From Oligoflexia bacterium (GTDB lineage: Bacteria; Bdellovibrionota; Bdellovibrionia; JABDDW01): 64,000 nucleotides of DNA. Numbering within the stretch: position 1 is the stretch's first letter; each line of letters opens with the position of its first letter. Where the stretch lies: NCBI GenBank assembly GCA_034439615.1, contig JAWXAT010000056.1:1-64000 (forward strand). Reading direction: 5' to 3'. The translations under genes and the position numbers were made by a program. A model generated the notes under the pieces. It was not told the origin of the DNA. It made no database searches and was given only the letters and a program-made list of their open reading frames with translations. This document shows positions 9,689-18,754 of this stretch, piece after piece.

Positions 9689-11161
9689 ATGAGGGAAATG
9701 TATTTTTTCATAATATGCATAAGTGTGTCATTCGCGACTTCTAATTCTTTTGGATCCTCCCTATCATTACGCCAAGCTCTTATTGAAAGTTTAAAGCACA
9801 ACCTTAATATTAAAATCAGTAATCTTACTGCTGAAGAAAAAACAGCACTCGTCACAAAAGCTTTGGGTGAATTTGATCTCAACCTTAAACTTAGCTACAC
9901 ACAAGACCACAGTGACACACCCTCATCTTCAAGCCTTGATGGTGTCACTAGTTCGGTAATTAAAAACACCACAACTTACACAGGCGTATTATCTAAAAAA
10001 ACAATTTGGGGCGGAGAGTTTACTCTCCCCTATGATTACGCAACTTCTAATTCCAATTCTACAAACACTCGCATACCACAAGATCATACAACCTCATTTG
10101 GCATCACATTATCACAACCCCTTATCAAACCCTTTTACTTCGGATATTTTTCTCGCAATCATGCGAGCGCAGAATACGATTGGGAAATTGCCCAGCACCA
10201 ACGATATGAACAGATCATTGATTCATTGGTAAAAACTATGGGTCTTTACCTTGATACTTTAAGAGATTCTGAAGCTCTTTACATTAAAGTAAAAGCAAAA
10301 GATTTTTCTGAACAAACACTTGAATTTACAAAAGCTAAACTTCAGCTTGGTAAAGCTTCACATGTCGACAAACTTGTTGCTGAGAGTAAATGGCAAAAAG
10401 ATTCTGAAGATTTACGTGCCGCGAAGACTTCACTGCAAAATAAAACTGAAGAACTGGTTTTAAATATTTATGGCACTACTGACACACAAATTCAATTAGC
10501 ACAAAACCTCAAGGCCCTTGAAGTACCGCCACCCAACACCGAAATGGAAGTAGCCATCACTGAAGCCTTAAAAGCTCGTTCAGAATTGAGATCAGCAGAA
10601 ATTGCTGTTAACAAAGCTGATGCAGCAGCAGGTGCAGCATCGATTGAAAGATTACCTTCAGTCACGGCAGACGGCAAAGTGATCTATAAAGGTTTAGCTT
10701 CAAATTTTGATGACTCTCAGTCACAAGTCAAACAAGGGCTACGCCCGTCTTATACAGCGGGTGTTAAAATCGAGCAGCCCCTTTTAATGTATACATCTCG
10801 AGGGGAGTATCAATCAAAGTCACTTCAACTTTCACAAGAAGAACTAAAACGACTTCAGATTCGTCGTAATATCACTCTTGAAGTACGTAAACACATGCGC
10901 CAACTTCATACAAATTGGTCACGCTTAGAAGTACTCAGAGCCGTTGTCAAAGCTGAGAACTATAAACACGAAGGTCAAATACAACGTTATCAGCTAGGTA
11001 AGATTTCACTTTTTGAGTATTACCAAGCCCATCAAGATCTGGTGCAGGCCGAGTTTGAGTTAATAGATGCCCAAACTTCTTATATTAGATCTCTATACTC
11101 ACATTTTAAGTCTCGAGGTCGCCTTCTCAAAGAACTTGGACTTTCAATTAATTCAAATTAG
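9689..11161 (+). CDS. TolC-family outer membrane efflux protein
   Basis: About 490 aa in the outer-membrane-factor family. The chosen ATG (9689) puts a signal peptide (MREMYFFIICISVSFATS) at the N terminus; an in-frame ATG at 9653 would add 12 residues that do not look like a signal. The mature part has SLRQALIESLKHNLNIKISN, long alpha-helical stretches with repeated LGK(A/I)S turns (KLQLGKASHVD, QRYQLGKISLFEYYQAHQDL), and two homologous halves. These form the trimeric outer-membrane channel that pairs with HlyD-type adaptors. It is divergent from the M50-HlyD operon and is the likely exit duct for this locus. Confidence 0.9.
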   Translation: MREMYFFIICISVSFATSNSFGSSLSLRQALIESLKHNLNIKISNLTAEEKTALVTKALGEFDLNLKLSYTQDHSDTPSSSSLDGVTSSVIKNTTTYTGVLSKKTIWGGEFTLPYDYATSNSNSTNTRIPQDHTTSFGITLSQPLIKPFYFGYFSRNHASAEYDWEIAQHQRYEQIIDSLVKTMGLYLDTLRDSEALYIKVKAKDFSEQTLEFTKAKLQLGKASHVDKLVAESKWQKDSEDLRAAKTSLQNKTEELVLNIYGTTDTQIQLAQNLKALEVPPPNTEMEVAITEALKARSELRSAEIAVNKADAAAGAASIERLPSVTADGKVIYKGLASNFDDSQSQVKQGLRPSYTAGVKIEQPLLMYTSRGEYQSKSLQLSQEELKRLQIRRNITLEVRKHMRQLHTNWSRLEVLRAVVKAENYKHEGQIQRYQLGKISLFEYYQAHQDLVQAEFELIDAQTSYIRSLYSHFKSRGRLLKELGLSINSN

Positions 11162-11254
11162 CAAAAACTCTAGTATTTTTAGCACTCTTGATATTCACTA
11201 ATAGTGTGCAAAATTCACTTTTCACAATTCAAAGTAACCCTTCAAAGAGGTGTT

Positions 11255-13051
11255 ATGAAGCTTAGACACTTAAGTATGCTTTTGTGCATTTGTTATTCAA
11301 TTACTGCGGCAACTGACCCTGTGACTCCACCAGATAATTCTCACTTAAGCAATTATACGATCCCTCTTTTTTTTGATTTTGCACAAAATGGAGGTGAATT
11401 ATCGGGCTATGAATTTCACTATGTCCTTAAGGGTTCTGACGCTATTGAGATAGCGGATATTTCAATAGCAGATAATTCTATTTCGTTTGAACTAAAACAA
11501 GATACCAATGATAAAGAATCTTATATTGCTCAGTTCACATGGCCAACAACTTTAATTACACACGGTGATATTGAACTCATACATGAGGCTAAAGCTTTTT
11601 ATACCCAAAAAGTTCCATTAACATCAGATCAAGTTTCTTTTTCGTCGAAAATAAAATCAGACGAGTTAAAATCATGGCCACAAAATTTTCCATTTAAATT
11701 TTGCATGAAGAATTTTGTAGATGAATATAAAAGATCTTTTTGTTCTAAGAATTATATCTTAGTTAACAACAAAGACATTTATGCGATAAAGACTCCATCA
11801 GGTTTTAAAAAACAACCTCAAAAAATATTAATCAATGATCAACCCGCAAGCATTCACGGCCCTATTGTTGCCAAAGAAGAAACTAATAAGATTAATTTTA
11901 AAGCCTACTCATCAAATGGTGAGGAGTATGAATTCGATACTGCCCCACCCAGTCAATCTCCAGAATATTTTGATGTGATTCAATCTCCTGATCAAAAAAC
12001 CATTTCTATTCGAGGTAGAGGCACACGCCCCATTGAACCACTAGCTGATAATAACGATCACGACTGGCGCGCCGTCATTGATGCAAACAAACGACATCTT
12101 CGCTTTCGAGGCCTTGGCGAATTTTCTTGGCGTCAATCTCTAAAGCCCACACGTGTATTACCAAAAGAAGAGCACCGTATTTTTTTACAAACAAAATCAC
12201 GTAAGAGCACTTATAGTAGTCAAGTTTTACTTCAAGGGGCATTTCTTAATAAAGAAATCAGCGACATCACATCTCTAGAACACCAAGCCTCAATAACCGC
12301 TGATAAAACATTTGATTGGAATTATTCATCTCCCAAAAAAGCTAGTGTTAATCGCGCAAAAATTAAAATTCTAACTAAAAACAAAGAAGAATTTGGCAGC
12401 TATTTTGATATTTACAGAGGTTTACCCTATGAGGCGATTTTACGATTTACAGGCCTTAAAACAAGTTCATCTCAAGTATTACTAGCAGGAGAACTAGCAA
12501 CCAATGCGTGGCTTGAGCAAATTTTCGGTTGGAAAAACTCATGGTTAAGCGTTCAAAGATGGGGCGCATCTGCAAGATATTTTTCAGGCCTAAATACGGC
12601 AACAGATAGTTTTGAAAAAGCTGTAAAATTTAACACGCTCAATTTTGATTTGAAATACAACTGGAAACCAGGTGTTTGGAATCATGATCTTATTTACGGA
12701 ACCCACTTCAGTTATCAAAGTGTCAACTTCACCGCTACTTCAGCTTCAATGCTAGGTCTTGGCGCATATTATGGTATGCTGCTACCGAAATTTATTGATA
12801 AATTATTGCCATTTAAGCATCCAAAATGGATCAATGCGCAATTTGACTATTATCTGATGCCCGCAACTTCTGCAGCCACACTGAATAGAAATTTTAATCT
12901 CTCGAGTCACTTAAAAATTTATTTCACACCATTTCAATTTATTGAAATGGGGCTTGCCTACCGCTCTTTTGATTTTAAAAATAATGTCACAAAACTATTC
13001 ACACAAACATCCGTTGGATCAGCATCCCTAGGTTACGGTTTAAACTTTTAA
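11255..13051 (+). CDS. Predicted outer-membrane protein of the export locus
   Basis: About 598 aa. The start at 11255 is preferred over 11204 because AAAGAGG precedes it and it exposes the signal peptide MKLRHLSMLLCICYSITAA. The N-terminal half looks like beta-sandwich modules; the C-terminal half (about 350-598) has alternating aromatic/polar beta strands and ends in SVGSASLGYGLNF, a typical outer-membrane barrel terminus. It follows the TolC gene by 93 bp on the same strand and may be co-transcribed. I do not recognise the family. A surface anchor or late-export factor for the giant protein is possible but unsupported. Confidence 0.7.
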   Translation: MKLRHLSMLLCICYSITAATDPVTPPDNSHLSNYTIPLFFDFAQNGGELSGYEFHYVLKGSDAIEIADISIADNSISFELKQDTNDKESYIAQFTWPTTLITHGDIELIHEAKAFYTQKVPLTSDQVSFSSKIKSDELKSWPQNFPFKFCMKNFVDEYKRSFCSKNYILVNNKDIYAIKTPSGFKKQPQKILINDQPASIHGPIVAKEETNKINFKAYSSNGEEYEFDTAPPSQSPEYFDVIQSPDQKTISIRGRGTRPIEPLADNNDHDWRAVIDANKRHLRFRGLGEFSWRQSLKPTRVLPKEEHRIFLQTKSRKSTYSSQVLLQGAFLNKEISDITSLEHQASITADKTFDWNYSSPKKASVNRAKIKILTKNKEEFGSYFDIYRGLPYEAILRFTGLKTSSSQVLLAGELATNAWLEQIFGWKNSWLSVQRWGASARYFSGLNTATDSFEKAVKFNTLNFDLKYNWKPGVWNHDLIYGTHFSYQSVNFTATSASMLGLGAYYGMLLPKFIDKLLPFKHPKWINAQFDYYLMPATSAATLNRNFNLSSHLKIYFTPFQFIEMGLAYRSFDFKNNVTKLFTQTSVGSASLGYGLNF

Positions 13052-13070
13052 TAATAAAAGAGACTCATAA

Positions 13071-13535
13071 ATGTCAGGGCCTGAAATTACTTACCGAAAA
13101 GCGAATCTCAGTGATTCTGCGATGATTAAAACATTTCAACTTGCCATGGCATGGGAAACTGAAAAACTAAAGCTTGATGAAGCAATACTCATGCAAGGTG
13201 TTTTGGCAGTTTTTAATTCACCAGAATTAGGGCAATACTTTGTGTGCTCGCAAGGCGATAATTTAGTAGGTGTGTTGATGGTTACAAAAGAATGGAGCGA
13301 CTGGAGAAATGGCAACGTATGGTGGATCCAAAGCGTCTATTTTAAACCAGAATTTCGCGGCAAGGGTTTATTTTCAAAAATGTATTCGTATATCCAGAAT
13401 TTAGCAAAATCAGACGAATCCGCTCGTGGCATTAGACTTTACGTAGATCACTCAAACAAAAACGCCCAATTAATTTATGCAAAAATTGGAATGAATGGTG
13501 ATCACTATCGGCTATTTGAATGGATGAAGACATAA
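13071..13535 (+). CDS. GNAT family N-acetyltransferase
   Basis: This 154-aa protein fits a single GNAT domain. It starts with EITYRKANLSDSAMI and has the acetyl-CoA-binding stretch FKPEFRGKGLFSKMYSYI, which matches the Q/RxxGxG/A pattern as RGKGLF. The terminal strand is RLYVDHSNKNAQLIYAKIGM. It begins 19 bp after the outer-membrane protein gene with AAGAGA upstream. The acceptor substrate cannot be told from sequence. Confidence 0.85.
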   Translation: MSGPEITYRKANLSDSAMIKTFQLAMAWETEKLKLDEAILMQGVLAVFNSPELGQYFVCSQGDNLVGVLMVTKEWSDWRNGNVWWIQSVYFKPEFRGKGLFSKMYSYIQNLAKSDESARGIRLYVDHSNKNAQLIYAKIGMNGDHYRLFEWMKT

Positions 13536-13676
13536 CCCCCGCCATAATAAACATAATTATATCAAGTATTTATCTATCAAAATTAGAATCAAGTTAAACG
13601 ATTATAAAAGCAGACTTAAATCGAGAATTATAACTTTAAATTGTCGCAGTCAAACTTCTCTCTCTATAATAAAACA

Positions 13677-14573
13677 ATGGAAAATAACCCAACCAAGATT
13701 CAAAGTTCTTTATCTAAAAACCATCTCACATGCCTTTGTGGCGAACTCAATTCAACTCCTTACTATAATGCCGGCGAAATCAGCGAATTATTTAAAGGCT
13801 ATCAACTTGTCAGTTGTCATTCATGTGGTCTTGTAAGAACTGATCCAAGCCCTATTTCACAAAAGCAAGATGCGGAAAACCTTTACGACGACCCGCTTTA
13901 TTACGCTCAAGCGATGAATGAAAAAGATTTTTGGATCGGCAAAGCCCGTCTTGTTTTGAAAGACCTCAAAGGAATTTCACCCAATTCAACTTTGTTAGAA
14001 GTGGGTTGCGGAACCGGGTGGATTGTTAAAGCGGCCAGTGAACTAGGCTTTAAAGCTAAAGGGATAGATATAAATCGCCATGCCATAGAATTAGGGCGTG
14101 AACATTTTAAGATAAACTTGGAAAGAAAATTTTTAAATGAAGTAAAAGAAAAGTTTGACGTTATCGTGGTCAATCATGTGCTTGAACATATTCTTGATCC
14201 AAAACAATTTCTAATTGACGCCCATGAACGTTTAAACCTTGGGGGTTATTTATTTTTTGGTCTACCAAACCTCAACGGAGGTATCCCGACTACACTGCGC
14301 CTACTTAATAAACTTCCTGCAGGCCCAGGCTCGAATTGGCTTTGGATTGGTTACCAACCCAATCAGCATATATGGCATTTTACTCCCAAGACAATCCGTG
14401 ATTTTTTAGAACGTGAAGGTTGGCAAGTGACAAAAACTCGCACCAATTTGAATAATGCCTACGCATCTGTACCCGTGACAAAGCTTCGCCACCGCTTTAT
14501 TCAAAAAATATGGAAGGTCTATGAAAAATTTCATTGGGCCGATGAAATGGGAATTCTTTGTCAAAAAAAATAA
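13677..14573 (+). CDS. Class I SAM-dependent methyltransferase with N-terminal Cys cluster
   Basis: About 298 aa from ATG 13677; an in-frame TTG at 13641 is possible and neither has a clear ribosome site. The N terminus has CLCGE and CHSCGLV, four or more cysteines forming a likely zinc ribbon. The Rossmann core follows: LLEVGCGTGWIVKAASELGF (motif I, SAM binding), GIDINRHAIELG, then VVNHVLEHILDP and GGYLFFGLPN. This matches methyltransferases of polysaccharide or lipid-head modification loci. It is 18 bp upstream of a GT4 glycosyltransferase, so the pair probably acts on the same glycan. Substrate unknown. Confidence 0.85.
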   Translation: MENNPTKIQSSLSKNHLTCLCGELNSTPYYNAGEISELFKGYQLVSCHSCGLVRTDPSPISQKQDAENLYDDPLYYAQAMNEKDFWIGKARLVLKDLKGISPNSTLLEVGCGTGWIVKAASELGFKAKGIDINRHAIELGREHFKINLERKFLNEVKEKFDVIVVNHVLEHILDPKQFLIDAHERLNLGGYLFFGLPNLNGGIPTTLRLLNKLPAGPGSNWLWIGYQPNQHIWHFTPKTIRDFLEREGWQVTKTRTNLNNAYASVPVTKLRHRFIQKIWKVYEKFHWADEMGILCQKK

Positions 14574-14591
14574 CCTCATGAGAAATTCTCA

Positions 14592-15743
14592 ATGAAAATA
14601 TTTGTTCATTCAGCTTCAGATAATTTAACTGACTGGCAATCTCATGGTGAAGGGCTCATCTGCTTTTCAATTCTCAACGGCTTAGCTGAGCGAGGCCACG
14701 AAATTCATGCTTATGCCCCCCACTCCGCAGTTAAAGAAAAATCTCAGTCACTTAAAATTTATAATTCCAAAATTAAAACTTCTTTTGGTTTTACTCAATT
14801 TTGGCAACGTGGTTATGAAGCCAATCAACTTTTTGATCAACTTTCAAAGACCCATCGATTTGATCTTGTTTGGCGTATGAATCCTTTGGGAAATCACTGC
14901 CCGGTTGTCCCAAAGCACGGGCAATTACCTCTAGTTCTCGGCCCCTTTTATTACCCATGGCTTGACAATCAGAAACTAAAATCACGTTTTGGCTTTTCAC
15001 TTTTTGAATTAGCAAAGCCCCTGGCACTTTGGGGTTGGAAAAACGTTATAGATGAAGCAGATTTCGTTTTCGCAGCCACAAAACCGCACGCGCTCGAAAT
15101 TAAAAAAACTTATTCAAAAGAAAATGTCGATGAGCTTCCGTTGATTATCAACATCCCAAGTCAGGTGAAAAAATATTCTCTTTCTCCAAATCAGGAGATC
15201 TGTCTATCTTTTGTGGGAAATCTCGTTCCCAATAAACGACCTGATGTATTTATCAAAATAATTAAAGCTATACGTGAAAAAGCAATACCGGCTCGTGCCA
15301 AGCTGATAGGCAATGGCGTCATGATGCCAGAACTTCGAGAGCTAGCGAAAAAACTTAAAATTGATCAATGGATTGAATTTATGGGGCAAGTTCAAAACGC
15401 AGAGGTACCAAAGCTTCTTCAGAGCACAGATATTTTCATCTCAACAGCCATGGGCGAGCCCTATGGCCGCAATATCGTCGAAGCCATGAGTGGAGGTCTT
15501 GTTGTAATTTGCCATAAAAGCGGAGGAGCAGCAGACTTTATTCGCCATAATGTTGATGGAATGTTAGTAACAGACTCTGATGAAAATGCATTTGCTCAAT
15601 GCGTAGAACTTATTCTTAAAAATGAAAGTCTTCCTCAAACTCTAGGCACTAACGCCGCCACCAAATCAAAAAACTGGACAAAAGAAAACGTACTATCAGC
15701 TCTAGAAAAAACTCTTACAAATTTGATAGGGCAAGTTAAGTGA
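14592..15743 (+). CDS. Glycosyltransferase family 4 (GT-B fold)
   Basis: This 383-aa protein has a GT-B layout. The N-terminal acceptor domain begins KIFVHSASDNLTDWQSHGEG and includes NGLAERGHEIHAYAP. The C-terminal donor domain starts at LSFVGNLVPNKRPDVF and carries LIGNGVMMPELRELAKKL, FMGQV....VPKLLQSTDIFIS and GEPYGRNIVEAMSGGLVVI, the E-x7-E nucleotide-sugar motif of GT4 enzymes. It probably transfers a sugar in glycolipid or polysaccharide synthesis. It sits directly after the methyltransferase and ends six bases before the next small gene. Confidence 0.88.
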   Translation: MKIFVHSASDNLTDWQSHGEGLICFSILNGLAERGHEIHAYAPHSAVKEKSQSLKIYNSKIKTSFGFTQFWQRGYEANQLFDQLSKTHRFDLVWRMNPLGNHCPVVPKHGQLPLVLGPFYYPWLDNQKLKSRFGFSLFELAKPLALWGWKNVIDEADFVFAATKPHALEIKKTYSKENVDELPLIINIPSQVKKYSLSPNQEICLSFVGNLVPNKRPDVFIKIIKAIREKAIPARAKLIGNGVMMPELRELAKKLKIDQWIEFMGQVQNAEVPKLLQSTDIFISTAMGEPYGRNIVEAMSGGLVVICHKSGGAADFIRHNVDGMLVTDSDENAFAQCVELILKNESLPQTLGTNAATKSKNWTKENVLSALEKTLTNLIGQVK

Positions 15744-15749
15744 ATCGAA

Positions 15750-16070
15750 TTGGCACAAGGTCAGTTGGATGCTTATAACAAGCGCAACTTAGAAACTTTT
15801 TTAAAGTACTACAGCCCTAATGTCGAAATATTCGATTTTCCGAACGCTCAAGCGCGTGTGACTGGAATTAGTGAAATAAGAAAAATCTACGAAAAGCTTT
15901 TTGCAGAAAATCCTGAACTTCATTGTGAGCTTGTAAATCGGATGGCACTTGGGTCTGTTGTTATTGATCATGAGAGTGTAACTGGACTCGTGGGCCGCCC
16001 GCCAATCAAAGCCATTGCCATCTATGAAATCAAAGACAATTTAATACAGACTGTTAGATTCATTAAATAA
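15750..16070 (+). CDS. SnoaL / NTF2-like small protein
   Basis: A 106-aa protein starting at TTG 15750, the first start available after the upstream in-frame stop. It has the cone-shaped alpha+beta pattern of the SnoaL/DUF4440 group: LDAYNKRNLETFLKYYSPNV, then FDFPNAQARVTGISEIRKIYEKLF, strands HCELVNRMALGSVVIDHESVTG and AIAIYEIKDNLIQTVRF. Members are small isomerases, hydrolases or binding proteins. No catalytic assignment can be made. It probably ends the methyltransferase/GT4 operon. Confidence 0.72.
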   Translation: MAQGQLDAYNKRNLETFLKYYSPNVEIFDFPNAQARVTGISEIRKIYEKLFAENPELHCELVNRMALGSVVIDHESVTGLVGRPPIKAIAIYEIKDNLIQTVRFIK

Positions 16071-16213
16071 GTTTATTCTAAAAAACATTTTAAATTGACA
16101 TCATCACCGTCCTTAGAAAAAATAAAAAAATTCGTGATGTCATTAGCACATTTGTTCATTTTGCACTATTAGCGGACGCATGTTTTCTTTACTCGTTGAT
16201 TTGGTTTCTTCTT

Positions 16214-17653
16214 TTATAAATGCCCTGTAAAAATCAAAAGCGATATTATTTTTTCACAGAAGTACTCTACAAATTGTTTTGCCATTTTATTTTCATCAGC
16301 CGCATTTAAATCAGTTGCCTTTTTTGCATCCAAGTTTTGCCATCTAACCCATTCTTCAGCCATTTCTGATAAGCTTATTTTAGCTTCTCGTGTTAAGAAG
16401 CGAATTGCTTTTGAAATGCCAACTACATTCATTGCAGAGATGAGTTGATGGCCATGTTTAAAATCTTCTTGAGATAATGAGGGGCTAGAACGTAAAAAAT
16501 AAAAAGGTTCTTTATCATAAACTAATTTTAATGCGCCAGCTTTTCGCCATAGTTCTGTGCCGGGCAAAATCATAAGTGGGAATACTACTATCTTATAGGG
16601 GTTTAATGATGCTGCAAAATCAATTGAGTTTCTAAACGATTCAAGTGTTTCGCCCGGCAAACCAAAAATGAGTTGAACTTCAATCCTGAGATTAAATTTT
16701 GTAAGATTTTGTATGCCGCGAATAAATGGTTCTGTTCTCAGTTTTCTCTCTACAGTTGTTAGTGCATTTTCGTCAGTGGTTTGAAGCCCCACTTCTATAA
16801 AAGTAAAATTTGCCTCTGAGAAAAGACTTGCCATTTCTTCGTCAACAAATTCTGCCCAGATCTCTGTGTGAAATTGAACTTTGTTAGTGTTATGCTCAAT
16901 AATAAAACGTAATATTTCTTTGGCTCGCTCGCCATGCAAATTAAAAATTGGATCCATCAGATATATTTGTGACACATCTTTTTTGAGCCAATATAAAATT
17001 TCAGCTTTTACTCGTGTCAGATCAAATCTTCTATTTCGAATTGAATAATCTTTATTGTAAAAACAAAAACTACATTTAAACACACACCCACGCTGTGTTT
17101 CTAAACAAATAAACCGCTTATCGAAAGTTCCGTATTTGTCATTGTGTGGAGAAGGGAGAGAGTTTAAATCTGACATAATGATGGCATTCATATTTTCATG
17201 TAATTCATCACCATCACGATATGAAATACCTTTCACTAAACTTAAATCATCAGAGCATTTAAAGACCTCAATGATTTCGCTCAACGGAACTTCCCCCTCA
17301 CTTTTTACTATGGCATCGATGTAGGGGTGCTTTTTTAGAACATCAAGTGAGATGGATCCAACTTCTGGACCACCTAATATTATTTTTAATTCAGGATCTG
17401 CTTTTTTAAGAAGACAACTTGCATTCATTAAAGTTTTTATGTTCCAGATATAACAAGATAAACCCACTACCTTGGGTTTTGTTTTTAAAATATCACTGAC
17501 AAATTCATCAACGGATGTGGCTGGATGGCATTCTAAAATCGAGACGTCTGATTCTAAATGGCCTTTTTTTTCTACCAGATATGCTTTTAAATAGAGAAGT
17601 GCTAGTGGAGTAAAATCAGGATTACAGTGAATTGTTGCTAATGTGATTTTCAC
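16214..17653 (-). CDS. B12-binding-domain radical SAM protein
   Basis: This 479-aa protein has an N-terminal B12-binding-like Rossmann domain (about 1-140; KPKVVGLSCYIWNIKTL, KIILGGPEVGSISLDVL). A radical SAM TIM barrel follows with the cluster motif CVFKCSFC (C-x3-C-x2-C) at about 190-197. Further barrel features are IYLMDPIFNLHGERAKEIL, FIEVGLQTTDENAL and LIFGLPGETLESF. Family members do methylations or C-C bond chemistry on lipids, cofactors or natural products; the substrate is unknown here. It is monocistronic and convergent with the SnoaL-like gene. The canonical DxHxxG cobalamin His motif is not obvious, so B12 may bind base-off or not at all. Confidence 0.85.
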   Translation of the reverse strand: MKITLATIHCNPDFTPLALLYLKAYLVEKKGHLESDVSILECHPATSVDEFVSDILKTKPKVVGLSCYIWNIKTLMNASCLLKKADPELKIILGGPEVGSISLDVLKKHPYIDAIVKSEGEVPLSEIIEVFKCSDDLSLVKGISYRDGDELHENMNAIIMSDLNSLPSPHNDKYGTFDKRFICLETQRGCVFKCSFCFYNKDYSIRNRRFDLTRVKAEILYWLKKDVSQIYLMDPIFNLHGERAKEILRFIIEHNTNKVQFHTEIWAEFVDEEMASLFSEANFTFIEVGLQTTDENALTTVERKLRTEPFIRGIQNLTKFNLRIEVQLIFGLPGETLESFRNSIDFAASLNPYKIVVFPLMILPGTELWRKAGALKLVYDKEPFYFLRSSPSLSQEDFKHGHQLISAMNVVGISKAIRFLTREAKISLSEMAEEWVRWQNLDAKKATDLNAADENKMAKQFVEYFCEKIISLLIFTGHL

Positions 17654-18004
17654 CGATCTATCTCGATGTGAGCTTTTCAGTGTTGATAAGAGATTTCATA
17701 GCCATGATTCATCTTCGCGAGTGTGATATTTCATAGCAAGACTATTTAGTAGCTGAGGCGCGTTAGAGAGTCTTTTTACTCACGAAGATCTTGTTGCGAA
17801 ATGTTACGAAAATAACCCTCTCAAATTGTTCAAATATCCGCGACTGATATGCGGCCTACGGTGGTGTTTATGTGGTGACAGCAATTATTGTATTTGGTCC
17901 TCGCGCATAATTTAATTATGTTCGTGCGCTGCGTGTTAATATTAACTTACCCAAACCTATTTCAGTTTCTTTTTCTTTTGAACACAATCTAGAATGAATG
18001 CAAC
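17654..18004. promoter_or_regulatory. Intergenic region upstream of MotAB-like operon
   Basis: About 350 bp between the divergently transcribed radical SAM gene and the five-gene operon. I see no coding potential. There is an AT-rich dyad CATAATTTAATTATG near 17908 and GTTAATATTAAC near 17935. The region must hold the promoters for both sides; no specific operator is identified. Confidence 0.35.
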
Positions 18005-18754
18005 ATGGAAAAGTGCCTGTTTGTTCTCGCCATTTTAACTTTTTTGCAATCACCCAATGCCCTGGGCGAATCTGAAACCCAAACCCAAACATGGTTTATT
18101 ATCAGCGCCCCTCAGAGTGCTCCAACTTGGAAGTTACAAGCCATCAAAGAAACAACTTTAACTTATCTTTCAGATATTAAGTCGATTCATATTCTCGAAA
18201 ATACCGCGCAGGCAAGTTGTAATGGCCAGACTGAATGTATTTTGAATACAGCTGAATCACAAAGTGTGAGTCTTGTTATCTTTGGCGAACTCATCAGTAA
18301 CAAACTACTACTTAAAAGCTATGCCTCTCAGAATCATGCTCTCATCCAAGAAACTGAAATACCCCTCGGACAAAATTTAAGTCTTGAGGAGTTTCACCAC
18401 AAACTCTCACAGTTTACCAAGTCCTTTAGTCAGATTCCAAATAAACCCAACAAAAATCAAAATCAGCCCTGGCCACTTATATTTTTCTTAATTGGTGTTT
18501 CGGCCGCAGCAATCGTCATTAAAAGCATAAGTTTAATTATAGATAAGATTTATCCTCTCTTTAAACAAAGAGGTAGAATTGCCCTTGTCACCTTGGGCCT
18601 AGCTGTTGGCATTTTACTTGTGAGTGGATTGGTTACCAGTATTAAAAAATCTATCGGGTACCACCCGATTTACTTAAAACGTATAAGTCATTTGAAAAGC
18701 GCAATAGAAATACAACGAAATCAGAGGAGAACTCATGGCACAAGCAAGTATTAA
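18005..18754 (+). CDS. Envelope protein, first gene of MotAB-like operon
   Basis: This 249-aa protein has an N-terminal signal sequence (KCLFVLAILTFLQSPNALG). A periplasmic domain of about 130 residues follows, containing CNGQTEC and LVIFGELISNKLLLKSYA. The pattern of an 'x2-C-x5-C' loop followed by a gamma-turn strand recalls TolB-N/LpoB/CsgG-like folds, but that likeness is weak. Two membrane helices lie at about 157-180 and 195-217, with a basic C-terminal tail. It overlaps the next gene by 20 bp. Not recognised as a known family; its place in the operon suggests a structural or regulatory part of the motor-like complex. Confidence 0.75.
   Translation: MEKCLFVLAILTFLQSPNALGESETQTQTWFIISAPQSAPTWKLQAIKETTLTYLSDIKSIHILENTAQASCNGQTECILNTAESQSVSLVIFGELISNKLLLKSYASQNHALIQETEIPLGQNLSLEEFHHKLSQFTKSFSQIPNKPNKNQNQPWPLIFFLIGVSAAAIVIKSISLIIDKIYPLFKQRGRIALVTLGLAVGILLVSGLVTSIKKSIGYHPIYLKRISHLKSAIEIQRNQRRTHGTSKY

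Noticed and set aside
16096-16142. Inverted repeat TGACATCA / TGATGTCA between converging genes
   Set aside because: The 31-nt loop and lack of a clear U-tract make it a poor terminator; probably chance.
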